Below are positions 1-8,248 of a DNA stretch of 64,000 nucleotides, in pieces. Source of the DNA: Brevibacillus reuszeri (GTDB lineage Bacteria; Bacillota; Bacilli; Brevibacillales; Brevibacillaceae); the NCBI RefSeq assembly GCF_002897295.1, contig NZ_BEXF01000006.1, positions 248,001 to 312,000 on the forward strand, given 5' to 3'. The number at the start of each line of letters is the position of its first letter. Position 1 is the stretch's first letter. The notes beneath the pieces were generated by a model. The model did not search any database. It saw only the letters and a program-made list of their open reading frames with translations, and was not told the origin of the DNA. Made by a program: the position numbers and the translations under genes.

Positions 1-1
1 T

Positions 2-196
2 TTTTGTCAGTGTAGCCGTTCAAATCGCCTCTATTACGCAGATGTCTACCACGAGCCATGGGTCTTGCAAAAGGCTTCTGTGCATATGAGGGAAAATACG
101 ATGACAAATAGCTTATCGATCCCTCTTGCCATAAATCCCGATTATGCTTTTTACGCTCGTGGTGTACAAAGCTATGTTTGCCAATTACTAGGCTGA
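2..196 (+). CDS. C-terminal part of a DUF2071/YqjF-like protein (partial)
   Basis: An open frame enters from the left edge and stops at 194-196, giving the last 64 residues of a protein. The segment YYADVYHEPWVLQKASVH resembles the C-terminal part of DUF2071 (YqjF-type) proteins, which carry a similar tyrosine/histidine and P-W-x-L-Q stretch followed by an N-T-M motif; here NTM follows directly. The biochemical role of that family is unknown to me. The gene ends 25 bases before the germination gene gerC and is probably unrelated to it, since the usual neighbour would be a gerA-type gene. Family assignment is from memory of the motif and is tentative. Confidence 0.45.
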   Translation, partial: FCQCSRSNRLYYADVYHEPWVLQKASVHMRENTMTNSLSIPLAINPDYAFYARGVQSYVCQLLG

Positions 197-221
197 ACTG
201 AGGGGGAGGTCGAGTAAGCTG

Positions 222-1406
222 ATGAAAAGAGTGCTTCTCATTCCGGTTATTTTTCTCTGTACGCTATCGCTTGCTGGATGCTGGGATCGAATCGAAATTA
301 ATGATTTGGCCATTCTTACCGCTGTGGCGTTTGACAAGGTAAACGAGAAAGAAATTGAGCTGTCCGTCCAAGTCTTCGTTCCCCGATCGTTAAGTGGCAG
401 CAATGGAACCACTGGCGGAGGAGGAAATTTTCCTACGACTCTTATGAGAACGACAAAAGGGTTAAATGTGGCCGATGCTTTATCTAAAATGCAGGAAAAT
501 CTTCCGCGAACCATTTTTTGGGGACATTGCAAGATATACATGTTTGGAGAAGAATTGGCCAAACAAGGGATTGTTGAAATGGTGGACTTCCTGACACGAC
601 ATCCGGAGCCGCGTAATCGAGCATTCATGTTAGTAAGTAAAGGAAAAGCAAAAGAAATGCTCAAATTAACACCGCGGCTAGAAATGAATTCGGCAGAAGT
701 GGTGCGGAAGCTGACAGGATTGGATGTAGGCATGCAGGTGACACTTCTGGAGCTGCAAAAGATGCTGGAAGGGAGCGCGCGAACGGCTGTTATTCCGATG
801 ATATCGATTATGCCTCCAGAAAAGAAGTCACAACCACTGAAAACCAACCCTTATCTGATCGGAACGGCCGTATTTAAACAGGGAAAAATGAGCGGCATGT
901 TATCGGAGCGATACACCAGAGGAGCCATGTGGATTCGAAACGAAATCTCCACTACAACGGTTACCGTAAAAGCGAAGGGAGTCAAAGGCTTTGTCTCACT
1001 AAACCCGATTCGGGAAGTAACAAAGCTAGATCCCATCATTGAAAATGGGAAATGGAAAATGGTAGTTGAGGTGGAGACAGAGGGCGATTTGATTCAAAAT
1101 GGCACCAATTTGAACCTTACAGTACTCAAGCTGATGAAGATTATGGAAACAGCACTGAGAGAAGATATTGATACCCGAGTCAAAGGTACACTCAAGGTAG
1201 CACAAAAAGACCTCAAGGCAGATATTTTTGATTTTGCTACTCATTTTCGACGTAAGTATCCAAGAGAATTCGCGGCAGTGAAGGACAGATGGGAACAAGT
1301 CTTTCCAAATATTGAAGTCGAGACAAAAATTAAGGCTTATATACGTCGTCCAGGGTTGACTACGATTCCAGGAGGAATTCCTGAATCTGAGGTGAGAGAA
1401 AAGTGA
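222..1406 (+). CDS. gerC: Ger(x)C family spore germination lipoprotein
   Basis: A 394-residue protein of normal length for the GerAC family. It starts with a lipoprotein signal (basic MKR, hydrophobic stretch, lipobox LAGC with Cys20) followed by the W-D-R-x-E-I-N-D-L-A motif typical of Ger(x)C proteins. Family knowledge: the C subunit is a lipid-anchored outer-face component of germinant receptors in the spore inner membrane. The ATG follows a GGGGGAGG-type ribosome binding site. The stop overlaps the start of the next small gene and a GerB-type permease follows, so the three form an operon. No gerA-type gene lies directly upstream, so this receptor set is either incomplete here or has its A subunit elsewhere. 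Confidence 0.93.
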   Translation: MKRVLLIPVIFLCTLSLAGCWDRIEINDLAILTAVAFDKVNEKEIELSVQVFVPRSLSGSNGTTGGGGNFPTTLMRTTKGLNVADALSKMQENLPRTIFWGHCKIYMFGEELAKQGIVEMVDFLTRHPEPRNRAFMLVSKGKAKEMLKLTPRLEMNSAEVVRKLTGLDVGMQVTLLELQKMLEGSARTAVIPMISIMPPEKKSQPLKTNPYLIGTAVFKQGKMSGMLSERYTRGAMWIRNEISTTTVTVKAKGVKGFVSLNPIREVTKLDPIIENGKWKMVVEVETEGDLIQNGTNLNLTVLKLMKIMETALREDIDTRVKGTLKVAQKDLKADIFDFATHFRRKYPREFAAVKDRWEQVFPNIEVETKIKAYIRRPGLTTIPGGIPESEVREK

Positions 1407-1633
1407 AATGGGCGGCTATTCTCGGACTTACCTTGGTCGTTGTAATCATCTGGATGGTGGACCGAAAAGCAGTAAAGGCAAGCACAGGAAGAACGAAATT
1501 AACGTTTTGGTTTTTGAATGTTTTGGGCTGGGTGATTGGAGCTCTCCTTTTCTTTTTTCCAGATATGCCTGGTCCTTCACAAGTGTGGTTATTCATTTTT
1601 AAGCCTCTCTCCAACATACTAGGACTACATTAA
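1403..1633 (+). CDS. Small two-helix membrane protein of the ger operon
   Basis: A 76-residue protein starting at GTG, whose first bases overlap the gerC stop (GTGA). It has two hydrophobic segments, about residues 4-18 and 38-52, separated by a basic linker, so it is probably a two-pass membrane protein. It lies between the C and B subunit genes. Small two-helix D-type subunits are known from some germinant receptor operons in Bacillus; this could be such an accessory subunit, but I infer that from size, topology and position only. Confidence 0.75.
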   Translation: MKWAAILGLTLVVVIIWMVDRKAVKASTGRTKLTFWFLNVLGWVIGALLFFFPDMPGPSQVWLFIFKPLSNILGLH

Positions 1634-1652
1634 TAACTTCAGGGTGAAGGAC

Positions 1653-2777
1653 ATGGCACAAAAAACAACAATTTCCGGAATGCAAATGGGACTCCTGTTG
1701 TTCCCAGTGATAGTGGCAACAGCAGATCTCATCGTTCCTACCATAACAACTAAATATGCAGGGCGGGATATGTGGCTGTCGCCCATTTGTGCCTCCATCG
1801 TTGGTTTTTTGACGGTCTATCTCATTTTCAAACTACATGAATTTTATCCGAGACAGACGATTATCCAATACAGTTCGCATATAGTCGGCGCTATTCCAGG
1901 GAAAATCGTAGCGTTTATTATTTGGTACGATATTCTCTACACGAACGGCAACATCTTGAGATTGTACGGGGAGTTTATTGTTGGCTCCTTTCTATTTAAA
2001 ACGCCTCTAGTTGTTGTTATGGCAAGTATCCTTTTGCTTTGTGCGTTTACGATTCGAGCGGGACTGGAGGTACTCGCTCGTGCTGCTCAGATATTGGTTC
2101 CTCTCCTATTTTTGTTCTACATGGTTGTCGTTCTTTTAATGATTCCGTTTATGAAAACAGAGAACTTCTTTCCCGTCCTCGAGCATGGTTTTATTCCTGT
2201 ATTGCGTGGGGCTATAACCCCTCAAGGGTGGTTTAGTGAAGTCATCTTGTTTTCTTTTTTAGCACCATTTTTGTCCTCTCAAACAAAAGGTATGAAAGCC
2301 GGCTTTGTAACAGTGATATTTGCAGTTATGGCTCTGTTTTCTTTGAATCTGTCAGCGCTTTTGATACTCGGAGGAGAGGTAGGCGTGATGACATACCCCT
2401 TCTACACAGCCATACAAATGATTAGTTATGCGGATTTTTTTGAGAACTTCGATGCCGTAGTGATTGCGATATGGGTAGCTGGAGCTTTTGTTAAAATGTC
2501 GATGTTCTATTATTCCTTATCCCTCGGAACAGCTCAATTGATGGGAATAGACGACTACCGACCTCTTGTTTTTCCGCTTGGTTTACTGCTCATTTTGCTC
2601 AGCTTTTGGACGGCACCTGATATGTCAACGTTATCCGGTAATATAGCAAAAACGGCTGGCTTTCAAACCTCACTGATTTTTTCGTTCTTGCCATTATTGC
2701 TCTATATCGTCGCACAGCTGCGAATGAAGCACAGATCAAAAAAGGGGAATGCCTGCGCTGCCGATTTGAAAAAATAG
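1653..2777 (+). CDS. gerB: GerB-type spore germination permease
   Basis: An integral membrane protein of about 374 residues with roughly ten hydrophobic segments, in the GerAB/ArcD/ProY (APC superfamily) group. The N-terminus (T-I-S-G-M-Q-M-G-L-L-L-F-P) and the early GRDMWLSP segment are characteristic of endospore germination permeases. Family knowledge: the B subunit binds germinant in the spore inner membrane. The ATG at 1653 is preferred over the in-frame GTG at 1644 because AGGGTGAAGG (1641-1650) is then a well-placed ribosome binding site. It is the last gene of the gerC-small gene-gerB operon. Confidence 0.9.
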   Translation: MAQKTTISGMQMGLLLFPVIVATADLIVPTITTKYAGRDMWLSPICASIVGFLTVYLIFKLHEFYPRQTIIQYSSHIVGAIPGKIVAFIIWYDILYTNGNILRLYGEFIVGSFLFKTPLVVVMASILLLCAFTIRAGLEVLARAAQILVPLLFLFYMVVVLLMIPFMKTENFFPVLEHGFIPVLRGAITPQGWFSEVILFSFLAPFLSSQTKGMKAGFVTVIFAVMALFSLNLSALLILGGEVGVMTYPFYTAIQMISYADFFENFDAVVIAIWVAGAFVKMSMFYYSLSLGTAQLMGIDDYRPLVFPLGLLLILLSFWTAPDMSTLSGNIAKTAGFQTSLIFSFLPLLLYIVAQLRMKHRSKKGNACAADLKK

Positions 2778-2883
2778 GGTGGAGATAAGTAAAATAAATC
2801 AGGGAAACGAAGAGAAATGAAAAAGGAATTTGGATGAGCGATGGAAAATAGTAGGAGGGAGAAAAGGAAGGAGAGAGAATGCT

Positions 2884-3783
2884 ATGCTGCTTGCCTACGT
2901 TCAATTAGCGCTATCCATGGCTTTTGTAGGCATTAACATTTCCATCGGAAAAGAAATTGTCGCGCATGTTCCTGTTTTTTTGTTTTCTGAGCTCCGTTTT
3001 TTAATTGCCATCCTGATCCTGCTGCCGCTGCTTGCCTCGCGTGGAGAATGGAAAACCTCCTGGACCCGGGAAGAGGGGAACGTATTATTTTGGCAATCGT
3101 TTTTCGGCGTATTTTTGTTTAGTATCTGCATGCTTTACGGCGTACAGTGGACGAGCGCGACAGCAGCGGGGATTATTACTAGCACCGTACCCGCCTGTAT
3201 TGCTTTGTTCTCGTTTTGGATTCTCAAGGAAAAGCTGCAAATAAACAATATGCTCGCCATTTTCCTATCTGTAAGCGGTATCGCGTTCATCACCTTCACA
3301 GGTGGAAACGTAGAGCAGTCGTTTGCAAGCATGCTGGGCAATTCACTTGTATTCCTAGCGGTTGTCAGTGAGGCGCTATTCACTATTTTTGCAAAACGAC
3401 TGGCTGGCAAGATTACGCCTTTCCAGATGACAGCTGCGATCAATGTGATCAGCTTTGTCTTATTTTTACCTTTTGCCATTTGGGAGGGACTTCGCTTTGA
3501 ATGGGGGAGTGTACCTGTTGGTGTTTGGGGCTTAATCTTGTATTATGCGATTACGGCAAGTGTTCTCTCCTTTTTCCTCTGGTATAAAGGTGTTGCCAAA
3601 GTCGAAGCATCCAAAGCGGGTTTGTTTACAGGGATGATGCCAATTAGTGCAGCACTTGTAGCTATGTTGTTCCTGAATGAAATTTTCACGTGGATGCATG
3701 CGATTGGGATGTCTCTGGTTCTGGCATCGATCGTCGTTGGAACGATGCGCTTTCGGCAAAAAGATTTGACTGTGGAGAAATAG
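2884..3783 (+). CDS. EamA/DMT-family transporter
   Basis: A protein of 299 residues with about ten transmembrane segments in two repeated EamA halves (roughly residues 1-135 and 145-290), as in drug/metabolite transporters such as RhaT- or YdcZ-like exporters. Substrate cannot be told from sequence. The start at 2884 is chosen because a purine-rich GGAAGGAGAGAG site precedes it and because the longer in-frame version from 2830 adds a charged, non-family extension. It stands alone, 106 bases after gerB, and ends at a terminator shared with the convergent aminotransferase gene. Confidence 0.85.
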   Translation: MLLAYVQLALSMAFVGINISIGKEIVAHVPVFLFSELRFLIAILILLPLLASRGEWKTSWTREEGNVLFWQSFFGVFLFSICMLYGVQWTSATAAGIITSTVPACIALFSFWILKEKLQINNMLAIFLSVSGIAFITFTGGNVEQSFASMLGNSLVFLAVVSEALFTIFAKRLAGKITPFQMTAAINVISFVLFLPFAIWEGLRFEWGSVPVGVWGLILYYAITASVLSFFLWYKGVAKVEASKAGLFTGMMPISAALVAMLFLNEIFTWMHAIGMSLVLASIVVGTMRFRQKDLTVEK

Positions 3784-3820
3784 GGGTAGAGAACTTGATT
3801 TTTCCTGCCTTTTGGATAAG

Positions 3821-3858
3821 AAAAAAGCGTTCTGGCTTTAGGGCCAAAACGCTTTTTT
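3821..3858. terminator. Bidirectional intrinsic terminator
   Basis: An inverted repeat AAAAAAGCGTT-C-TGGC / GCCA-A-AACGCTTTTTT with a short loop. A-tract and T-tract on the two sides let it stop transcription from both the + strand transporter and the - strand aminotransferase, whose stop codons lie just on either side. Confidence 0.85.
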
Positions 3859-3863
3859 GGTTA

Positions 3864-5171
3864 TTATTTGGTCAGTACATTTTCTAAATCTTTTACACCG
3901 CTGTAAATGAGGTTGAACAGCTCGTCAATTCCATTTTCCTCGATGCAAGAGAAGGCAACGCGCAGGTCAGTTTCACCCAGCGCAATCGTACCGACTCCGT
4001 ATTGATCCAACAGGTGGTTACGCAATGCTTCTGCATCTACTGTTTTCAATTTGAGGCACATAAAGTAGCCGGAGTTGAACGGGTAGTAGCCCCATGCATC
4101 ATCAAACTTGCCAGTATCCAGCAGTTGTTTGACTCGATTTGCACGGCCTTTCATGATCTCAAATTTCTCTTGCTTCTGCGCGTGGAATTCTGGCGAAGTG
4201 AGAGCGTGCAGAACAAAGGTTTGGGAAGGATGTGCACCACTGGAGATTGTCGCACGGATGATACCCAATGTTTTTTGTTCGAGCGCACTTAAGAGATCGC
4301 TGGATGGAGCGGCATAGGTAATGAAACCAACACGGAATCCCCATACATATTCTTCTTTCGTTGCACCATCTACTTTAATTGGCAGAATACGTGGATGCAA
4401 ATCGCACAGGTTTGCAAACATCGACTCAGTCATCGAATCTTCAAAGAACAGACCGAAGTAAGCATCGTCTGTTACAACCACGAGATTGATACCAGCCTCA
4501 GCGCCTGCTTTCAGTGCTTCTACGATTTGTTTTCCTTCCTCAGCTCCAGGAGTATAGCCGGTTGGGTTGTTCGGGAAGTTGAGGATAACGATTGCTTTCC
4601 CTTTTTCTTTTTGTGCCAGAATCGCGTCACGCAATCCAGCAGCATTAAACTTCATTTCATCGTTATATAATGGGTAATACACCATTTCTGCACCACGGCG
4701 GATGCCGAAAGTAAGCTCGTAGTTTTCCCAGTTTTTATCTGGAATGATCACAGTGTCACCATGATCTGCATAGAGGTCAGCCACAACGCTCAATCCGTGA
4801 GTCAAAGCATTGGTCACAATCGGATTGCTGAATGATTTTGTAGCCAGGGAAGGCTGCTCTTCAACCATTTTTTTGCGCCAAGCAGCACGCAGTTCAGGTT
4901 TTCCTGCGGGAGGAGCATATTCGTACAAGTCTTTTGGCGCAAAAGCAGACAGGTTATCCTGAATAACCTTCAAATGCATAGGCTGCCCGTTTTCGAGAGC
5001 AATCCCGATCGTAGCATTGTATTTTTTTGCTTTCGCTTTTGCTTCAGCAGACTGGCTTAGAATCCCTTCTTTTGGGAAATAAATCTGTTTTCCGATGTTG
5101 GACAGCATGTCAAAAACGTGTGGATTTTCCCGCTGAATCGTTTCGTTCAGCTGTGTTGCTATAGAATGCAT
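3864..5171 (-). CDS. PLP-dependent class I/II aminotransferase
   Basis: A 435-residue cytosolic enzyme of the aspartate-aminotransferase fold family (PLP fold type I). It shows the N-F-P-N-N-P-T-G-Y motif, the T-D-D-A-Y-F-G-L-F cofactor-binding stretch, and K in D-G-A-T-K-E-E-Y as the probable PLP lysine, followed by the R of V-G-F. The N-terminal region (YEYAPPAGKPELRAAW) is normal for the family. The start at 5171 follows a GGGAGG site; an in-frame ATG at 5189 has none. It is a single gene divergent from the deformylase-like gene. Amino-acid specificity is not decidable here; aromatic or aspartate-type substrates are plausible. Confidence 0.88.
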   Translation of the reverse strand: MHSIATQLNETIQRENPHVFDMLSNIGKQIYFPKEGILSQSAEAKAKAKKYNATIGIALENGQPMHLKVIQDNLSAFAPKDLYEYAPPAGKPELRAAWRKKMVEEQPSLATKSFSNPIVTNALTHGLSVVADLYADHGDTVIIPDKNWENYELTFGIRRGAEMVYYPLYNDEMKFNAAGLRDAILAQKEKGKAIVILNFPNNPTGYTPGAEEGKQIVEALKAGAEAGINLVVVTDDAYFGLFFEDSMTESMFANLCDLHPRILPIKVDGATKEEYVWGFRVGFITYAAPSSDLLSALEQKTLGIIRATISSGAHPSQTFVLHALTSPEFHAQKQEKFEIMKGRANRVKQLLDTGKFDDAWGYYPFNSGYFMCLKLKTVDAEALRNHLLDQYGVGTIALGETDLRVAFSCIEENGIDELFNLIYSGVKDLENVLTK

Positions 5172-5285
5172 GATAGCCTCCCTCTTCATTTAGAACATCT
5201 GTATGTTTACCAATAAAGATAGCGTATCTACGCGCATTTGTCATCTACCATGGGACGATTTTTCAGATTTTTGAACGGATTTCCT

Positions 5286-5314
5286 TTGACACGATGGGGT
5301 GGCTTTGCTACCTT
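5286..5314 (+). promoter_or_regulatory. Sigma-A-type promoter for the def-like/hom pair
   Basis: TTGACA (5286-5291), a 17-base spacer and TACCTT (5309-5314), 39 bases before the chosen start of the deformylase-like gene. The -35 is perfect and the -10 is moderate. Confidence 0.5.
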
Positions 5315-5352
5315 GAAAGCGACGAAGTACGTTGTGCGGGAGGTTGAGGAGT

Positions 5353-5880
5353 TTGGCAGAACACACGATTATCCGCTTGGGAGATCCGGTTTTGCGCGAA
5401 GTCTCAAGAAAAGTCTCAATGTACACCACACATACGGTAAAGATTTTAGATGCTTTGGCACGTACGATTTATGCTGATAAAGGCAGGGCGGGCTTGTCTG
5501 CTGTTCAGATTGGAATACCGAAACGGCTGATTGTTATGGACTGTGGCAGTGGCTTAATTGAGCTAATCAATCCCCGAATCATCGAAAAAGCAGGAGAGCA
5601 GACTGGACCAGAAGCATGCCTCTCGATTCCAGGTGTGGTCGGTATCATTACCCGAGCAGCATATGTAAAGGTCGAAACGCTAAACCGCAGAGGGGAGACT
5701 GTTACGATTGAGGCAGATGATTTATTGGCGCGCTGTATTCAACATGAACTGGATCATCTCGAGGGAATCCTATTTATTGATTACGTAGATGAGCTGTATT
5801 CAGCACGATCGGGAAAAAAACTGAAGCCGCGAGACGCCCATCCCATTTTGCTTCAAAGAAGATTGATTCAGAAAAAGTGA
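5353..5880 (+). CDS. Peptide deformylase-like protein with altered motifs
   Basis: About 175 residues in the peptide deformylase family (removal of the N-formyl group from new proteins, metal-dependent). The metal-binding helix motif Q-H-E-L-D-H is intact, and the metal-binding cysteine is present in E-A-C-L-S. Two motifs deviate from the usual form: G-L-S-A-V-Q-I-G instead of G-L-A-A-P-Q-V-G, and EACLS instead of EGCLS. The TTG at 5353 gives a family-like N-terminus (MAEHTIIRLGDPVLRE) and sits 9 bases after GGGAGG. It is followed immediately by homoserine dehydrogenase. It may be a secondary deformylase paralogue rather than the housekeeping one. Confidence 0.85.
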   Translation: MAEHTIIRLGDPVLREVSRKVSMYTTHTVKILDALARTIYADKGRAGLSAVQIGIPKRLIVMDCGSGLIELINPRIIEKAGEQTGPEACLSIPGVVGIITRAAYVKVETLNRRGETVTIEADDLLARCIQHELDHLEGILFIDYVDELYSARSGKKLKPRDAHPILLQRRLIQKK

Positions 5881-5900
5881 GACGACGGGGTGGAACAAAG

Positions 5901-6911
5901 ATGAGAAGATGGAACATTGTCATTACGGGATTTGGGTCAGTAGGCAAGCAAGTGGCTCGATTGTTAGAACAAAGACACACTTCTTATAAAGAAAAATATC
6001 AGGCAGATGTCAGGCTCGTAGGCATCGCTCGCTCTGGGGGTGGCTGTCTGCAAGCTGATGGCTTGACTGCTAGGCAGTGTGAGGACTTCGGGTCGCAGCG
6101 AGCTCAGACGAGTGGCTCTTTTGATGGAGCTGCTTTTTTGGCTGCCAGTCATGCGAATATTTTAATTGAAGCTGGTCCCACTGACATTCAGACAGGGGGC
6201 TCGGGACTGCTTTACATAAGACAGGCTTTAGTACAAGGGATGCACGCCATCACGATCTCAAAAGGGGCACTGGTCGTTGATTATGCGGGCTTGTCAAAAC
6301 TGGCTGTGCAAAATAACGTCATGCTCAAGATCAGTGGAGCAACAGCAGCCGCTTTGCCTACCATTGATTTATTGCAGTACAACCTGGCAGGGTGTGAAGT
6401 GCGGGCGATCGAGGGAATTTTTACAGGGACGACCAATTATGTATTAACTAGCATGATGGAGAAAGGCTTGTCGCTTGAAGAGGCGATTCGGAGTGCTCAA
6501 GAGCTGGGGATCGCTGAGCCCGATCCGTCCTACGACATAGATGGCTGGGATACGGCCTGCAAGGTCACTATATTGGCGAATGCCGCTTTCGGTGCCTCTT
6601 TGCAGCTAGCAGATGTTCCAAAAATGAGTGTGCGGGACGTAACGCCGGACCAAATCGCGCATTGGAAGGAGCATGGAAAGCTCCCTAAGCTGGTCGGTAG
6701 TATACGCAAGACAGACAACGGACTTAGCGCAGCAGTCGTTCTGCAGCCGATAAATGCGTCACATCCATTTGCCAATGTGACGGGTACGACGAAAGCCATT
6801 CGGGTCGAAACAGATGTCATGGGTGATTTATTGGTCGTCGGAGGAAAGTCGGACCCGATTGCTGCTGCAGCTGCTGCTTTGAAGGATCTTGAGCATATTA
6901 TTAGCAGGTAA
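5901..6911 (+). CDS. hom: Homoserine dehydrogenase (short form)
   Basis: A 336-residue NAD(P)-dependent enzyme that interconverts aspartate semialdehyde and homoserine in threonine/methionine synthesis. It has the Rossmann motif G-F-G-S-V-G-K near residue 10 and the catalytic-domain signature running from G-T-T-N-Y-V-L to D-I-D-G-W-D-T-A-C-K-V. It lacks a C-terminal ACT domain, as many short forms do, so feedback control by threonine through ACT is not expected. The ATG at 5901 is preferred; a GTG at 5877 overlapping the deformylase stop is possible. It forms an operon with the deformylase-like gene and may be a second hom copy outside a hom-thrCB cluster. Confidence 0.9.
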   Translation: MRRWNIVITGFGSVGKQVARLLEQRHTSYKEKYQADVRLVGIARSGGGCLQADGLTARQCEDFGSQRAQTSGSFDGAAFLAASHANILIEAGPTDIQTGGSGLLYIRQALVQGMHAITISKGALVVDYAGLSKLAVQNNVMLKISGATAAALPTIDLLQYNLAGCEVRAIEGIFTGTTNYVLTSMMEKGLSLEEAIRSAQELGIAEPDPSYDIDGWDTACKVTILANAAFGASLQLADVPKMSVRDVTPDQIAHWKEHGKLPKLVGSIRKTDNGLSAAVVLQPINASHPFANVTGTTKAIRVETDVMGDLLVVGGKSDPIAAAAAALKDLEHIISR

Positions 6912-6954
6912 AGTACTTCTCATGAAACGTTTTTTCGCTTCCCATCGTTTTGTG

Positions 6955-6984
6955 TGGATGCCCAAGGTAGATTCGTTCATACTA
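6955..6984 (+). promoter_or_regulatory. Candidate sigma-G (forespore) promoter
   Basis: TGGATG (6955-6960), 17 bases, then CATACTA (6978-6984). It is nearly the same as the promoter in front of the SASP gene in this window (TGAATG-N17-CATACTA at 32185-32214). It lies 41 bases upstream of the small Cys-rich gene. Confidence 0.5.
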
Positions 6985-7025
6985 AGCAGGCAACAGAGTA
7001 AAACCACTCTGAGGAGGCCTAAGGG

Positions 7026-7205
7026 ATGAATAATCATTCTGATTTCAATGCCGAGCTGCAGCAAGTATCTGCTTATCCAACCAAACAAAAAGTTGGTCAG
7101 GAAGACGTGGCACTTCTGAATGAACAGGACAGCTGCTGTTGTTCCGGGCAGTCTAGCTGTGACACGACAAAGAAAGTACAGGCTTCCAAGGCTGAACAAG
7201 AATAA
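7026..7205 (+). CDS. Small Cys-rich protein, probably forespore-expressed
   Basis: A 59-residue hydrophilic protein from ATG at 7026 with a strong GGAGG-containing site just upstream and a terminator right after its stop. The centre holds DSCCCSGQSSC, four cysteines in eight residues, flanked by Gln/Lys/Glu-rich tails. I do not recognise the family. The forespore-type promoter suggests a spore core or coat-associated role; metal binding by the cysteines is possible. Real-gene status rests on the promoter, ribosome binding site and terminator framing the frame exactly. Confidence 0.6.
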   Translation: MNNHSDFNAELQQVSAYPTKQKVGQEDVALLNEQDSCCCSGQSSCDTTKKVQASKAEQE

Positions 7206-7219
7206 GGCTGAGCATGAAG

Positions 7220-7262
7220 AAAGCCGAGCTCTCTACAGAAGAGAAGCTCGGCTTTCGCTTAT
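7220..7262. terminator. Intrinsic terminator between small Cys-rich gene and CAP gene
   Basis: Stem AAAGCCGAGCT / AGCTCGGCTTT with a 14-base loop, ending in a T-rich stretch on the + strand. It can serve the + strand small gene and, less well, the convergent - strand CAP gene. Confidence 0.75.
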
Positions 7263-7269
7263 TGAGTGA

Positions 7270-8037
7270 TTATCCGATAAATTCTTGTACCCAGTAACCA
7301 TTCGTATATCCAACACCAATTTTAGTGAAGGCAGGATTCATAATGTTTTGGCGGTGACCTTCACTGTTCATCCATTGATTCATTACTTCTTCAGGACTGC
7401 GTTGACCCATGGCAATATTTTCACCTGCAGTCATAAAGGAGATGCCATACTTTTTCATCATATCAAAAGGAGAACCGTATGTCGGGCTATTATGATCGAA
7501 ATAGTGGTTGTTGGACATGTCAGCAGCTTTCGCAAGCGCTACATCCGAGAGAGCCGAGTCCAATTGAACAGGCTTGAGACCTGCTTTTGCACGCTCTTGG
7601 TTGACCAAGTCAGCAACTTGCTTTACGAAATTGGAGGCTTGAGCCTGGTTGGTTTCGTTAGCTGGTGTAGCTGTTGGTTGTGCTGGAGCTTGCTGTACTG
7701 GAGCTTGCTGTACAGGAGCCTGTTGCATAGGCGCTTGTGGCACTGGAGCTTGTCCAGGTGCTTGCTGAGTTGGCTGAACAAAATATTGCTTCGGCGCGAA
7801 TTGTTGGCCATTTACGAAGTTGAACGGCTGATTAGAAACGGGCTGTGAATACGTTGGCAGAGAAGCTTGATTCGATTTCTGCATTTGCTGCAGGAAAGGC
7901 ATTAATTGAGATTGAAAGTTCGATTGAACTGGGCAATTTGTAGATGCAGCAAAAGCTGAGGTGGAGAAGCCTGTTAGGGCCAAGCCCAATCCTAGAGTCA
8001 TAGCGATGGTAGCTGTACCAAAGCGTTTCATATTCAC
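7270..8037 (-). CDS. Secreted CAP/SCP-domain protein (YkwD-like)
   Basis: A 255-residue secreted protein. Residues 1-30 form a Sec signal peptide ending A-F-A-A. Then comes a Gln/Pro-rich linker with repeated A-P-V-Q-Q (about residues 85-125), and a C-terminal CAP domain (about 135-255) with the family's DHNSPTYGSPFDMM, GENIAMG and W-M-N-S-E-G-H-R-x-N-I-M motifs. The function of bacterial CAP proteins is poorly known; a cell-wall or spore role is usual. The start is GTG at 8037 or ATG at 8031, both near AAAGGAGA. A cyclic-di-AMP riboswitch lies just upstream in its leader, fitting other wall-associated genes under that control. Confidence 0.9.
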   Translation of the reverse strand: MNMKRFGTATIAMTLGLGLALTGFSTSAFAASTNCPVQSNFQSQLMPFLQQMQKSNQASLPTYSQPVSNQPFNFVNGQQFAPKQYFVQPTQQAPGQAPVPQAPMQQAPVQQAPVQQAPAQPTATPANETNQAQASNFVKQVADLVNQERAKAGLKPVQLDSALSDVALAKAADMSNNHYFDHNSPTYGSPFDMMKKYGISFMTAGENIAMGQRSPEEVMNQWMNSEGHRQNIMNPAFTKIGVGYTNGYWVQEFIG

Positions 8038-8053
8038 ATCGTCTCCTTTTTTT

Positions 8054-8178
8054 AGCCTACGAGGTTAGTTGTCGGATTCGGATTGAGGAAACAACCCGTC
8101 GCCTGTGGCGATTCACCCCATGCAGATTTCTCCGCAAAAAAAAGTCCCCCGCACTGCCTTTGACTGGAAGTTTCGGCT
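8054..8178 (-). promoter_or_regulatory. Cyclic-di-AMP riboswitch (ydaO/yuaA type)
   Basis: On the - strand the leader of the CAP gene carries the two hallmark segments of ydaO/yuaA RNAs: GGGGTGAATCGCC near the middle, and CCGAATCCGACAACTAACC followed by TCGTAGGC at the 3' end. A closing stem AGCC/GGCT frames the element. In the family, c-di-AMP binding turns expression off, often for wall hydrolases and ion transporters. The 5' boundary is approximate. Confidence 0.88.
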
Positions 8179-8248
8179 TATTGGTTTGGCATGACCCAGA
8201 ATATCAGACTATCCCACCCGAAATAAAGGAGTAATATTTGGCAGCTAG

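Noticed and set aside
222..2777. Complete gerABC-type operon
   Set aside because: The frame upstream of gerC resembles DUF2071, not a GerA-type subunit, so only B, C and a small subunit are supported.
7285..7848. A 187-residue + strand frame
   Set aside because: Complete overlap with the CAP gene on the opposite strand; Trp/Leu/Ser-rich antisense of the Gln-rich linker.
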